DNA of 64,000 nucleotides from Bartonella quintana (lineage in GTDB: Bacteria > Pseudomonadota > Alphaproteobacteria > Rhizobiales > Rhizobiaceae), in assembly GCF_009936175.1 (NCBI RefSeq), contig NZ_AP019773.1, positions 806,001 through 870,000 of the forward strand, in the 5' to 3' direction. The translations under genes were made by a program, and so were the position numbers. Positions 17,789 through 27,833 of the stretch are shown in pieces. Each line of letters opens with the position of its first letter. The stretch's first letter is position 1. A model generated the notes under the pieces. The model was not told the DNA's origin. It worked only from the letters and a program-made list of their open reading frames with translations, and did not search any database.

Positions 17789-19300
17789 TTATCCCACACT
17801 ACCTTCAAGGCTAATACCAATGAGCTTCTGTGCTTCAACAACAAATTCCATTGGAAGTTTTTGAATGACCTCTTTTACAAAACCATTCACAATTAAGGCG
17901 ATAGCTTCTTCTTCAGGAATTCCCCGCTGCATAACATAAAAAAGCTGGTCATCAGAAATTTTTGATGTCGTTGCTTCATGTTCAAACTGAGCTGTCGCAT
18001 TTTTTGCTTCAATGTAAGGCACTGTATGGGCACCACAATCATTGCCGATTAACAAACTATCACATTGCGTAAAATTACGCGCATTCTGCGCTTTTCTATG
18101 TGCTATAACTTGTCCCCGATAAGTGTTATTTGCAAAACCAGCAGAAATTCCTTTGGAAACAATACGACTTGATGTATTTTTCCCTAAATGAACCATTTTT
18201 GTACCGGAATCAATTTGTTGGTAACCATTTGCAACAGCAATAGAATGAAACTCTCCACGTGAATTATCACCACGCAGTAAGCAAGACGGATATTTCCAAG
18301 TAATCGCAGAACCGGTCTCAATCTGTGTCCATGAAATTTTAGAATTATCGCCCCGACAATCTCCGCGCTTTGTAACAAAATTATAAATACCACCCTTTCC
18401 ATCTTTATCGCCAGGGTACCAATTTTGTACTGTAGAATACTTAATTTCTGCATTTTTGAGCGCAACAAGCTCAACAACAGCAGCATGAAGCTGGTTTTCA
18501 TCACGTTGAGGTGCTGTACACCCTTCAAGATAAGAAACGTAAGAATTTTCATCTGCAATAATCAATGTTCGCTCAAATTGGCCTGTATTGCGTTCATTAA
18601 TCCTAAAATAGGTTGAAAGCTCCATAGGACAACGAACCCCTTTGGGAATATAAACAAATGAGCCATCTGTGAAGACAGCTGCATTTAAGGCAGCATAAAA
18701 ATTATCACCCGCTGGCACAACTGTTCCTAAATATTCCTTAATAAGAGTAGGATGTTCGATAATCGCTTCTGAAATAGAGCAAAAAATAACACCAGCACGT
18801 GCTAACTCTTTTTTAAATGTTGTCACAACAGAAACAGAATCAAAGACCGCATCAACAGCCACGTGTCCTGATGCATAAATCCTATCATCAAAAGTAGAGA
18901 GGTCGGACTGTTTTCTCACCCCTGCCAAAATCTCTTGCTCTTTGAGAGGAATGCCAAGTTTTTCATATGTTGCCAACAATTCAGGATCCACTTCCTCCAA
19001 AGATTTTGGTCCTGTATGATTTTTAGGAGCAGCATAATAATGAAGCCCCTGAAAATCAATTTGGGGGTATTCAACACGTGCCCAATCAGGCTCTTGCATT
19101 ATCAACCAACGGTGAAAAGCTTGTAAACGCCATGTTAGCATCCATTCAGGCTCACGTTTTTTAGCAGAAATAAATCTGATGATATCTTCGTTTAAACCTT
19201 TTGGAGCTTTCTCTGTTTTAATTTTTGTTTCGAAACCGTATTTATATTGATCAACACCTATTTCATGTACCTGGCGTATTGTTTCTTGTACTGCCGGCAT
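17789..19300 (-). CDS. sufB: Fe-S cluster scaffold subunit SufB
   Basis: 503 residues, the longer SufB of alphaproteobacteria. Start at 19300 is supported by GGAGAAAG just upstream. Landmarks are [50 protein letters not shown] (a conserved cysteine), [40 protein letters not shown] and [21 protein letters not shown]. It receives sulfur from SufS and builds clusters with SufC and SufD. The gene follows the iscS-like gene by about 160 nt, which may hold an additional promoter. Confidence 0.96.
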   Translation of the reverse strand: MPAVQETIRQVHEIGVDQYKYGFETKIKTEKAPKGLNEDIIRFISAKKREPEWMLTWRLQAFHRWLIMQEPDWARVEYPQIDFQGLHYYAAPKNHTGPKSLEEVDPELLATYEKLGIPLKEQEILAGVRKQSDLSTFDDRIYASGHVAVDAVFDSVSVVTTFKKELARAGVIFCSISEAIIEHPTLIKEYLGTVVPAGDNFYAALNAAVFTDGSFVYIPKGVRCPMELSTYFRINERNTGQFERTLIIADENSYVSYLEGCTAPQRDENQLHAAVVELVALKNAEIKYSTVQNWYPGDKDGKGGIYNFVTKRGDCRGDNSKISWTQIETGSAITWKYPSCLLRGDNSRGEFHSIAVANGYQQIDSGTKMVHLGKNTSSRIVSKGISAGFANNTYRGQVIAHRKAQNARNFTQCDSLLIGNDCGAHTVPYIEAKNATAQFEHEATTSKISDDQLFYVMQRGIPEEEAIALIVNGFVKEVIQKLPMEFVVEAQKLIGISLEGSVG

Positions 19301-19457
19301 AAACTTTCTCCATTCTTTTTCGCATCGAGAATCGGTGACTAAAGGTCTTGTTTTTAAAAGCTTGAAGCAAGCAATCCATTTTCTAGGCTATATGCAAAGT
19401 GGGAAAATTTCAATCACGCTTATTTTATTTTTAAAATAATTCTAATTCTTATAAATT

Positions 19458-20603
19458 TTACCTCTCTCTCTTATTTACAATTTGAGAAAAAAACAATAAA
19501 AAATCATCAATGCTTTTAGAAGTTGTACACCGTCCTGTTGAAATGCGAATTGCACCATTTGGAACATGATATCCCATTGCTTCCAAGACATGGCTTTGTT
19601 TTACTTTTCCCGAAGAACAAGCAGAACCTGCTGATACAGAAAACCCTGCAAGATCAAAACCAATTTGCATAGTTTCAGCTTTTATATTTCGCACAGCAAA
19701 ATAAGTGGTATTTGGCAATCGCTGAACTCTTTTGCCAAAAATTTCAATATCATGACTTATTTTCTGTAGTCCATCTTCTAATTTATTGCGTAAATGCATT
19801 AACTGCTTTATTTCCTCTTGCGTGAAGCAATCAGCCATTGCTGCCCCAAAAGCAGCAATAAGCGGTAACGCTTCTGTTCCTCCACGCAAACCTTTTTCTT
19901 GTCCCCCTCCAACAATAAGAGGATCTGGCATGAGAAGGTTACCACATGAAACAAAAGCACCAATTCCTTTAGGTCCACCAATTTTATGTGCAGACAATAT
20001 AAAAAAATCTCCCCCCATCTGATTAATATCAACAAAATTTTTGTCTACATATTGCGTCAAATCAACAATAAGAATGCCCCCAGCATTCCGAACGATAGCA
20101 GCTATTTCTTTTATTTTTTGGATAACACCAGTTTCACTATTTGCGGCTTGAATAGCAACAAGAGGGAGCCCTTTTGTGTTATCATGAGCTGTTAAGAGAG
20201 CTGTTAAGCGATCTTGTTGAATAAGACCATCTCGATCAACAGAAACTACGCTTGTCAGCTCTTTAGAAAAACGTCCTCCTTCTGCAATAGATGGATGTTC
20301 AGTCGCCCCAATGTAAAGGTGAGAAAATCTAACCTGTGAACTCCCCATATTATAAAAGGGTGTTAATAAGGTCATTGCTGCTTCACTCGCACCAGATGTA
20401 AATACAACATGATCTGGCTTTGTACTGAGCCTCTCAGCAATTTGCCGACGCGCTTTTTGCAATAAAGCTTTAGCAGCACGTCCTTCCGTATGGACTGATG
20501 ATGGATTACCAAATATCTTTAGAGATTCCAATAATGCCATCCGTGCCATTTTTGTGAGCGGTGTTGTCGCGTTATGATCAAAATACCGGCGTTTTACAAC
20601 CAT
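19458..20603 (-). CDS. IscS/NifS-like group I cysteine desulfurase
   Basis: 381 residues from the ATG at 20603 (MVVKRRYFDHNATTPL); a TTG four codons upstream is possible. PLP-dependent cysteine desulfurase: HNATTPL near the N-terminus, the Schiff-base lysine in FILSAHKIGGPKGIGAF, and the mobile-loop cysteine in SAGSACSSGKVKQSHVLEAM. In alphaproteobacteria a desulfurase of this type heads the suf operon alongside SufS, giving two sulfur donors; it may also serve tRNA thiolation. No iscR, iscU or rirA is seen next to it. Confidence 0.93.
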   Translation of the reverse strand: MVVKRRYFDHNATTPLTKMARMALLESLKIFGNPSSVHTEGRAAKALLQKARRQIAERLSTKPDHVVFTSGASEAAMTLLTPFYNMGSSQVRFSHLYIGATEHPSIAEGGRFSKELTSVVSVDRDGLIQQDRLTALLTAHDNTKGLPLVAIQAANSETGVIQKIKEIAAIVRNAGGILIVDLTQYVDKNFVDINQMGGDFFILSAHKIGGPKGIGAFVSCGNLLMPDPLIVGGGQEKGLRGGTEALPLIAAFGAAMADCFTQEEIKQLMHLRNKLEDGLQKISHDIEIFGKRVQRLPNTTYFAVRNIKAETMQIGFDLAGFSVSAGSACSSGKVKQSHVLEAMGYHVPNGAIRISTGRCTTSKSIDDFLLFFSQIVNKRER

Positions 20604-20624
20604 TTTACATCGCAATCATTAATC

Positions 20625-20643
20625 TTTAAGAATTGATTTTAAA
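20625..20643. promoter_or_regulatory. AT-rich dyad upstream of the Fe-S operon, weakly ICE-like
   Basis: TTTAAGAATTGATTTTAAA lies about 20 nt upstream of the iscS-like ATG. It vaguely resembles the iron-control element bound by Irr in Hyphomicrobiales (TTTAGAA-N3-TTCTAAA) but matches only in part. In AT-rich DNA such a match may be chance. Confidence 0.2.
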
Positions 20644-20774
20644 AAAAGTCGTGCAATTTTCTTGAAAAATGCACTCAAAACAGAATATCTAACGGTTCAT
20701 GAAAATAAATAATCATGTAAAAATAGAATAAGCTAAGGTTCATGAAAGCCTTCATAGCATTTAAGGAGCATTTA

Positions 20775-21455
20775 ATGCCAGAAATTATTTTTAACGGTCC
20801 CGCAGGTCGGCTTGAAGGACGTTATCAACCTTCACAACAAAAAAATGCACCAATTGCAATTATTTTGCATCCTCATCCACAATTTGGTGGAACAATGAAC
20901 AATAAAATTGTTTATGATCTATTCTACATGTTTCAACAACGTGGCTTTACGACATTGCGTTTTAACTTTCGTGGTATTGGTCGCAGTCAGGGTGAATTTG
21001 ATTATGGAATAGGAGAACTTTCAGATGCCGCTGCTGCACTCGACTGGGTGCAAACACAGCATCCTGATTCTAAAAATTGCTGGGTAGCGGGATATTCATT
21101 TGGTGCCTGGATTGGTATGCAACTCTTAATGCGCAGACCAGAAATTGAGAGTTTTATATCCGTTGCTCCTCAACCTAATATTTATGACTTTTCATTTCTT
21201 GCTCCTTGTCCCTCCTCTGGACTCATAATTCATGGTGATATCGATAAGGTCGCTCCCCCCAAAGATGTTCAAACACTTGTAGATAAGTTGAAAATGCAAA
21301 AAGGCATCATCATTACACAAGAAATACTGGAAGGTGCTAATCACTTTTTTAGCGGGTGCACTCAAGAACTTATTGAACGATGTGCACAATATTTGGATAA
21401 TCATATGACAAATGAATTTCTCATTCCTTCATCTGAAATACTTTCACTTACTTAA
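20775..21455 (+). CDS. alpha/beta hydrolase of the small dienelactone-hydrolase-like type
   Basis: 226 residues from the ATG at 20775, selected by an AAGGAG 7 nt upstream; an ATG 33 nt earlier lacks one. Features of the alpha/beta fold are an oxyanion region ILHPHPQFGGTMNN, strand and turn FRGIGRSQGEFD, the nucleophile elbow GYSFGAWIG (G-x-S-x-G), an acid in HGDIDKVAPP and the catalytic histidine in GANHFFSG. This family is widespread in Proteobacteria and usually annotated only as alpha/beta hydrolase. The substrate is unknown. It is divergent from the iscS-like gene. Confidence 0.85.
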   Translation: MPEIIFNGPAGRLEGRYQPSQQKNAPIAIILHPHPQFGGTMNNKIVYDLFYMFQQRGFTTLRFNFRGIGRSQGEFDYGIGELSDAAAALDWVQTQHPDSKNCWVAGYSFGAWIGMQLLMRRPEIESFISVAPQPNIYDFSFLAPCPSSGLIIHGDIDKVAPPKDVQTLVDKLKMQKGIIITQEILEGANHFFSGCTQELIERCAQYLDNHMTNEFLIPSSEILSLT

Positions 21456-21587
21456 AAATGCTGGAAATTTATAAAAAATGAAAAAAACATTCCGATAACA
21501 AATATGCCGCTTGTTTTTTAATGCTTTTTATAGCTTTCCTTCATATTACTTGCGTTTAAGGATAAAGAAAACATATCTTTTCATATC

Positions 21588-21693
21588 AAGGATAACACTT
21601 CTCCCTAGAGAATCCAAGTAAGATAGGCTCTGTGTTATTTTTCTCTAGCAATGTTTCGTTCTCTTGTGAAAGATGTACCATTTATGCTAGAGA
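21588..21693 (+). terminator. terminator or attenuator-like structure before tyrS
   Basis: AAGGATAACAC (21588-21598) can pair with GTGTTATTTTT (21632-21642) through G-U pairs; the loop contains a small inner hairpin TTCTC/GAGAA. The right arm runs into a T-tract, as in a terminator for the hydrolase gene. A second dyad, TCTCTAGCA (21642-21650) with TGCTAGAGA (21685-21693), abuts it and might compete. It could be a simple terminator or a leader of tyrS. Confidence 0.35.
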
Positions 21694-21749
21694 GAGCTCA
21701 TTAAAGGTCTATTATAAACAAATACAATATTCATCAGGAAATAAAATCC

Positions 21750-23003
21750 GTGCTTGCCTTTAAATCTGATTTTTTACACATTATGAGTGAACGTGGTTTT
21801 ATCCACCAAATTTCGGATGAAAAAGGCTTAGATGCTCTTTTTTCAAAAGAAGTTGTAAGCGCCTATATTGGATTTGATCCTACAGCGTCGAGTCTCCATG
21901 CCGGAAGTCTTCTTCAAATTATGATGCTTCATTGGTTACAAAAAACCGGTCATCGGCCCATTGCTTTGATGGGTGGAGGAACAGGATTGATCGGTGATCC
22001 TTCCTTCAAGGACGAAGCGCGACCCCTTCTGACACAAGATGATATTGCTACAAACATCGCTAGTATTAAAAAGGTATTTGCTAACTATTTAACATTCGGT
22101 GAGAAAGAAACCGACGCATGTATCATCAATAATGCTGAATGGTTGTGCAAGTTAAATTACTTGGAATTTTTGCGTGATGTAGGAAAACATTTTTCCATTA
22201 ACCGTATGTTGTCATTTGATTCTGTCAGACTCAGACTTGAACGCGAACATTCTTTATCATTCCTAGAATTTAATTATATGATCCTACAAGCGTATGATTT
22301 TGTTGAGCTTTATAAGCGTTATGGGCTCCGTATGCAAATGGGTGGCTCTGATCAATGGGGCAATATTATCAACGGAATCGAGTTAGGACACCGCTTAGGA
22401 ACGCCACAGTTATATGCATTTACTTCACCATTGCTGACAACTTCTTCCGGTGCAAAAATGGGTAAGTCGTTGAACGGAGCTGTATGGCTTAATGCCGATA
22501 TGCTTTCACCTTATCAATTCTGGCAATATTGGCGCAACACAGAAGATTCTGATGTTACAAGATTTTTAAAGCTTTATACCACACTACCAATGGATGAGAT
22601 TCTCAAACTTTCTGCATTACAAGGGACTGAAATTAATGAAGCAAAGAAAATTCTTGCAACAGAAATTACAGCAATGTTACACGGACGCGATCTTGCGAAT
22701 ACAGCAGCAAAAACTGCTCGTAAAACTTTTGAAGAAAAAACATTCGGAGAAAATCTTCCAACTATCGAAATCAACGCTTCAGACTTAAAAACGGGTACTG
22801 GATTGTTGGCTCTTCTAGTACAAGCAGGATTAGCAAAATCGAACAGTGAAGCACGGCGACATATTCAAGGGGGAGGTATCCGTGTCAATGATCAAATTGT
22901 TGAGGATGAAACATGTCTTATTCTTGAAGAAGATATTAATGCACAAGGAATAATTAAACTTTCCTTCGGTAAGAAAAAACATGTTTTGATAAAACCGCTA
23001 TAA
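21750..23003 (+). CDS. tyrS: tyrosyl-tRNA synthetase
   Basis: Charges tRNA-Tyr. 417 residues with a GTG start at 21750 preceded by AGGAAA at about 9 nt. Class I motifs are [15 protein letters not shown] (HIGH-like) and [10 protein letters not shown] (KMSKS-like). The tyrosine pocket is seen in YMILQAYDF and [13 protein letters not shown]-terminal S4 RNA-binding domain ([20 protein letters not shown]) completes the bacterial TyrRS architecture. Monocistronic by position, with a structured leader of about 290 nt. Confidence 0.97.
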   Translation: MLAFKSDFLHIMSERGFIHQISDEKGLDALFSKEVVSAYIGFDPTASSLHAGSLLQIMMLHWLQKTGHRPIALMGGGTGLIGDPSFKDEARPLLTQDDIATNIASIKKVFANYLTFGEKETDACIINNAEWLCKLNYLEFLRDVGKHFSINRMLSFDSVRLRLEREHSLSFLEFNYMILQAYDFVELYKRYGLRMQMGGSDQWGNIINGIELGHRLGTPQLYAFTSPLLTTSSGAKMGKSLNGAVWLNADMLSPYQFWQYWRNTEDSDVTRFLKLYTTLPMDEILKLSALQGTEINEAKKILATEITAMLHGRDLANTAAKTARKTFEEKTFGENLPTIEINASDLKTGTGLLALLVQAGLAKSNSEARRHIQGGGIRVNDQIVEDETCLILEEDINAQGIIKLSFGKKKHVLIKPL

Positions 23004-23245
23004 TCTATTTATGATTTTTTGTTCCCATTTTATATTTGTCTGGCGCACAATGCTTATACTTCTCATGCTGATCTTATTTTCTCCATTCAATTCTTATAAT
23101 ATAATGCGCTCTGTACAACTATAAAAATTCTTCGAAATAATTATCCCTTAGAGAGTTGAAGCATTATTTCTATGCTTTATTCTTGTGCTCAATGATTATA
23201 TGTATTCTCATACGCAATGCTGACGCAAAAAAGAAAGGCACAACA

Positions 23246-23728
23246 ATGACAAGACAGATGAAAGGCACTTCCGCTCCTGATTTTGATTTGCCACGCGATG
23301 GTGGGGGCCGTTTATGTCTTTCTGATCTTCAAGGAAAGCCTATTGTTTTATATTTTTACCCGAAGGATGACACCAGTGGGTGCACAAGTGAAGCAATTGA
23401 TTTTACGCGACTAAAGAGAAAATTTGATGAAATCGGAGTTGTTATTATTGGGATATCTCCAGACAATATCGATAAACATAATAAATTCAAAACAAAGCAC
23501 GGAATCGATATTATCCTTGTTTCCGATGAAGAAAAAACGACACTTCAGGCTTATGGTGTTTGGGTTGAAAAAAGCATGTATGGGCGCAAATATATGGGGG
23601 TTGAACGAAGCACTTTTTTGATTGATTCAACTGGAACAATATTGGAAGAATGGCGCAAAGTTAGCGTATCTGGACACGCCGAAAATGTTTTAGCTTGCTG
23701 CTACACTTTTTATCGTAATAGCTCATAA
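23246..23728 (+). CDS. bcp: thioredoxin-dependent peroxiredoxin (BCP/PrxQ type)
   Basis: 160 residues from the ATG at 23246, which follows AAAGG at 7 nt and gives the family's usual length. An in-frame TTG at 23156 would add a 30-residue hydrophobic leader ending NADA, so an exported form cannot be excluded. GTSAPDFDLP starts the fold; the peroxidatic cysteine is in KDDTSGCTSEAIDF and the arginine-containing region is GVERSTFLID. The E. coli-type resolving cysteine five residues after the peroxidatic one is absent, so it is probably a 1-Cys or atypical member. It reduces hydroperoxides in the cytosol. Confidence 0.9.
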   Translation: MTRQMKGTSAPDFDLPRDGGGRLCLSDLQGKPIVLYFYPKDDTSGCTSEAIDFTRLKRKFDEIGVVIIGISPDNIDKHNKFKTKHGIDIILVSDEEKTTLQAYGVWVEKSMYGRKYMGVERSTFLIDSTGTILEEWRKVSVSGHAENVLACCYTFYRNSS

Positions 23729-23882
23729 CTCATAAACTTAATGGAATGGAGCAATGTGTCTATAAAATGCAAAAATTATCCTACCAAATTAGCTTTTTTG
23801 CTAAGGGATAAATCTGTGCCTAACGGAATAAAATTAACGGACCAAGAAATAAGCCTGCACAGCTTGAGAAATATTGTTATGA

Positions 23883-25011
23883 TCAATCAATATCTTCAAT
23901 TTCTTGATCTTTTCCGTAAATGCGTTGGGCAAGTGCTGCCTCTATAAACGTATCCAAGTTGCCATTCAGTACCGATTGTGGATCAGTATTTTCAACGCCT
24001 GTGCGCAAATCTTTGACAAGCTGATAGGGCTGAAGAACATAAGATCTAATTTGGTGTCCCCATCCTATTTCTGTTTTAGAAGATTCAACAGCATTCGTTT
24101 TTTCTTCCCTTTTTTTGAGCTCTTGTTCATAAAGCCGTGCACGTAACATAGACCATGCAGTTGCTCGATTTTTATGTTGAGAACGTTCTGTTTGACATTG
24201 GACAACAATCCCCGTTTTTATATGCGTGATGCGAACTGCAGAATCCGTCGTATTGACATGCTGCCCTCCAGCTCCTGAGGAGCGATATGTATCAATACGA
24301 ACATCCGATTCAGAAACATCAACCTCAATATTATCATCAATAACCGGATAAACCCAGATACTTGCGAAAGAAGTATGGCGTTTTGCATTGGAATCATACG
24401 GTGAAATGCGCACCAAACGATGAACACCTGATTCTGTTTTCAACAGACCATAAGCATTATGCCCTTTTACGAAAATAGTAGCTGATTTTATTCCCGCTTC
24501 TTCTCCATCGTGTATTTCTAAGATTTCAACCTTCATTTTATGCTGTTCAGCCCAGCGCATATACATGCGTAAGAGCATTAAAGCCCAATCCTGGCTTTCA
24601 GTGCCACCTGCACCAGCATGAACCTCTAAATAAGTATCATTTGGATCTGCTTCTCTTGAAAGAAGCATATCAATTTGCCTTTTATCTATCTCATTTTTAA
24701 GATTACGTATTAAATTTTCTGCATCATTGATAATTTCGACATCACTTTCTTCTTCACCCATCGCGATGAGTTCAATGCATTCTTCAAGAGTCTTTGTAAA
24801 TGATTGAATACCACTGATTGAATCATCAAGACGTTGACGCTCACGCATCATATCTTGCGCTTGTTGCGCATCATTCCAAAATGATGGTTCTTCTGCTTTT
24901 TGATTGAGATATTCAAGACGTTTTAATGATTGATCCCAGTTAAAGATGCCCCCTTAGCAACTTGATTGCCTGCTGGATTTCATCAACTAATGTTTCTATC
25001 TCTGCTCGCAT
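23883..25011 (-). CDS. prfB: peptide chain release factor 2, made by programmed +1 frameshift
   Basis: RF2 recognises UGA and UAA stops and triggers peptide release. Codons 1-23 run from ATG at 25011 (MRAEIETLVDEIQQAIKLL, RGHL) to an in-frame TAA at 24942-24940. A +1 shift at CTT continues with NWDQSLKRLEYLNQK and joins the long frame, giving about 375 residues, the normal RF2 length. The GGQ motif is SSGAGGQHVNTTDSAVRI. The stop-recognition tripeptide (SPF in E. coli) reads SPY in VRISPYDSNAKRHTSF. Autoregulation through the internal stop is the known role of this architecture. The gene follows mrcA on the same strand. Confidence 0.95.
24939..24954 (-). promoter_or_regulatory. prfB recoding site with UAA stop
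   Basis: Read on the minus strand the site is AGG GGG CAT CTT TAA C. The purine-rich AGGGGG is the internal Shine-Dalgarno-like stimulator at the same distance from CTT as in E. coli (AGG GGG TAT CTT TGA C). The stop codon is TAA rather than the usual TGA. Slippage of peptidyl-tRNA from CUU to UUU enters the RF2 frame. Confidence 0.92.
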
Positions 25012-25109
25012 AATTTAACACCGTAGTTTTTATTTTTTTAACATTTTTTTTCATTTATGCTTCTTGGCATTTTATACAAATTCAATGATCAAGTAAGTCG
25101 AATGGTATG

Positions 25110-25142
25110 GCATTATAACCTATTCACCGTAGGTTATAATGC
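25110..25142. repeat. perfect 12-bp inverted repeat between mrcA and prfB
   Basis: GCATTATAACCT (25110-25121) and AGGTTATAATGC (25131-25142) are perfect inverted copies around a 9-nt loop. No T-run follows on the minus strand, the direction of mrcA and prfB, so a simple terminator is unlikely. It may be a processing or protein-binding site, or part of the prfB leader. Confidence 0.7.
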
Positions 25143-25201
25143 GAAAAAATAGATAAAAATTACTTTTCGTCCACCAGTTAGTTAAAGGAGACTCTTCTCG
25201 G

Positions 25202-27670
25202 TTAATACAATCCACCTGTACCACTTTCAAGAGCCTTATTAACCTGTGGAGAAGTCGTTCCTGAAGGAATACCTTCCTGAAAAGAATTCGTGCTACCAAT
25301 TACCTGGTATATATTAGCAGGTCCAGTTCCTGGTTTAAATGCTTCTAGAATGACATCACGATCTCCTGCTTCAGCAAGCATACCTGTTTTACGATTAATC
25401 GGCATTAAAATCATACCTTCTGGCATCTTAAATGGCATATCTGGCTTCTCTTTTAGAGCCGCTGCCATAAATTCACCAAAAATAGGTGCTGCCAGCGAAC
25501 TTCCTGTTCCATTGTATCCTAACGGTGCTGGTTTATCGTAACCGATAAAAATACCAACAACAAGATCGGGGGTAAATCCCATAAACCACGCATCTTTAGA
25601 GTCATTAGTTGTTCCTGTTTTTGCAGCAATATGCCGATTGAGGAAACGTAAACGTGCCGCTGTACCGCGCTGAACGACCCCCTCCATCATTGATGTAATT
25701 TGATAAGCTGTCATAGGATCAAGAACTTGATCTCGCTCATCAATCAATGTGGGTTCACTTTGATTATCCCATGACTGAGCATTACAATTTTCACAGAGAC
25801 GATCATCATGACGGTAAATCGTTTTTCCATAACGATCCTGAATTCGGTCTATCAGAGAAGGATGAATAGAGCGCCCCCCATTGGCAATAACTGAATAAGC
25901 TGTAACCATCCGTAAAACTGTTGTTTCGCCAGCTCCTAAAGCCATGGGGAGATAAGGTTGCAATTTATCTACAACACCAAAACGCTCTGCATATTCAGCG
26001 ACAATAGGCATCCCCATATCATTGGCAAGTCGTACCGTCATAAGATTACGAGAATGTTCGATGCCATAACGCAGTGTTGAAGGTCCGGCAAAGGTGCCAC
26101 GATAATTTTTAGGCTGCCAAATTTCACCATTATATTGGCGAATTTCAATGGGACCATCTAAAATAACAGATGCTGGTGTATATCCATTATCGAGTGCTGC
26201 TGCGTACACAAAAGGTTTGAAAGCAGAACCAGGCTGACGATAGGCTTGTGTTGCACGATTAAATTCAGACGCTGCAAAAGAAAATCCTCCCATCATCGCT
26301 AGAACACGCCCTGTATGAGGTTCCATAGCAACAATTGCACCCTCAACCTTTGGGATTTGTTGTAAACGATAAATATTGTCTGTGTTTGAAGTTTTTTCGA
26401 CAAAAATGACATCTCCAACTTGCAGGACATGAGATAAATCCTGAACAGTTCTTCGATGGCCATTTTCTTTAACAATATGTAATGCCCATTTTGAATCGGC
26501 TTCAGACAAAACAGCAACTTCCCGCTTTGTTGATAATAAACCTGGAACTTCGCGCTTTGGTTGCAAACCAATTTCTACTTTATTTCCGTTAGCAGAAAGA
26601 ACAACTGCTAAACGCCATTCAGGAACATCACTTAACCTAGCAATATTTGCAAGTTCTATACCCCAATCATCTTTCTTATCAATATGTCCGTAAGCTCCGC
26701 GCCATCCCTGCGAATGATCGAATTTAATTAATCCATTGTGCAAAGCACGCCGGGCAATAAGTTGCAAATGTGGATCAAGCGTTGTGCGAATTGAAAGTCC
26801 ACCTTCGTAAAGTGTTTGAGTTCCATAGCGATGGATTAAACGGCGCCGCACTTCTTCAGTAAAATAGTCAGCAGCAAAAACATAGCTATCGCTACCGCGC
26901 ATTGTAGCTCCTAAAGGTTTTGCTTTAGCTTTTTCACCTTGTTGACGCGATACATATCCATTTGCAACCATTCGATCTATAACCCAATTGCGCCGATTAA
27001 TAGCGCGTTGTGTATTTTTGAATGGGTCATAATTTGCCGGCCCTTTCGGAAGAGCAGCCAAATAAGCACACTGCTCTAAGGTAAGATCATTGACAGATTT
27101 ATTGAAATAGGTCAAAGATGCTGCTGCAATACCATAAGTGCTGCGACCAAGATAAATTTCATTGAGATAAAGTTCGAGAATATGATCCTTCGAATAAGTC
27201 TTCTCGATACGCATCGCCAAGATAGCTTCCTTTAATTTACGCTTCAACGTTGCGTCTGAACTTAAAAGAAAGTTTTTAGCGACCTGCTGTGTAATAGTTG
27301 ACGCTCCTTCTGGACGCTTTCCAGAACCAATATTGCGAATATTATTGATCAAGGCTCTAGAAAGCCCTTCGGGATCTAAACCAAAATGATGATAAAAATT
27401 TTTGTCTTCGGCCGAAATAAAAGCATCCTTAAGAAGCTTTGGTATTGACTGAATTGGTAAATAGAGGCGATGTTTTGTTGCAAATTCTGCCATAAGGCTA
27501 CCATCAGAAGCATGGACGCGACTCATCACAGGGGGCTCATAGAGCGAAAGAACTTCATAATCAGGAAGCGCGCTCGCCTGGCTCTTTGCCATCACTCTCT
27601 GCATCATTGCTCCCCAAAACCCAATCGCAACAACAAAACTCAGAAGATATCTAAAAAAAATCATTATCAA
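25202..27670 (-). CDS. mrcA: penicillin-binding protein 1A (bifunctional class A PBP)
   Basis: Polymerises glycan strands and cross-links peptides in the periplasm, anchored by one N-terminal membrane segment (about 3-22). 822 residues. The GT51 glycosyltransferase shows EDKNFYHHFGLDPEGLSRA (about 87) and STITQQVAKNFLLS (about 122). An OB-like insertion follows (about 310-440). The transpeptidase motifs are SAFK in RQPGSAFKPF (near 481), SRN in GIEHSRNLMT and KTGTT (near 686). The C-terminus is glycine- and serine-rich. The amiC-mrcA-prfB order is typical of alphaproteobacteria. All catalytic motifs are intact, in contrast to the DacF-type protein at 2341. Confidence 0.97.
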   Translation of the reverse strand: MIMIFFRYLLSFVVAIGFWGAMMQRVMAKSQASALPDYEVLSLYEPPVMSRVHASDGSLMAEFATKHRLYLPIQSIPKLLKDAFISAEDKNFYHHFGLDPEGLSRALINNIRNIGSGKRPEGASTITQQVAKNFLLSSDATLKRKLKEAILAMRIEKTYSKDHILELYLNEIYLGRSTYGIAAASLTYFNKSVNDLTLEQCAYLAALPKGPANYDPFKNTQRAINRRNWVIDRMVANGYVSRQQGEKAKAKPLGATMRGSDSYVFAADYFTEEVRRRLIHRYGTQTLYEGGLSIRTTLDPHLQLIARRALHNGLIKFDHSQGWRGAYGHIDKKDDWGIELANIARLSDVPEWRLAVVLSANGNKVEIGLQPKREVPGLLSTKREVAVLSEADSKWALHIVKENGHRRTVQDLSHVLQVGDVIFVEKTSNTDNIYRLQQIPKVEGAIVAMEPHTGRVLAMMGGFSFAASEFNRATQAYRQPGSAFKPFVYAAALDNGYTPASVILDGPIEIRQYNGEIWQPKNYRGTFAGPSTLRYGIEHSRNLMTVRLANDMGMPIVAEYAERFGVVDKLQPYLPMALGAGETTVLRMVTAYSVIANGGRSIHPSLIDRIQDRYGKTIYRHDDRLCENCNAQSWDNQSEPTLIDERDQVLDPMTAYQITSMMEGVVQRGTAARLRFLNRHIAAKTGTTNDSKDAWFMGFTPDLVVGIFIGYDKPAPLGYNGTGSSLAAPIFGEFMAAALKEKPDMPFKMPEGMILMPINRKTGMLAEAGDRDVILEAFKPGTGPANIYQVIGSTNSFQEGIPSGTTSPQVNKALESGTGGLY

Positions 27671-27833
27671 AACGGCTATCGCTTTCTTCAGAATTGGTCA
27701 AAGGAAAAACACATTACCTCACCAGCAACAGGGGTGTCACCGCCACTAGATTGAGACAAAGAAAAAATTGTTTTCCATCTTTAATATTTATACTAGATAG
27801 AAGCTCATATTGATACTCTATTTCTTCCCCAAT

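Noticed and set aside
23741..23947. 68-codon frame overlapping the 3' end of prfB
   Set aside because: Partly antisense to prfB and without domain or conserved look.
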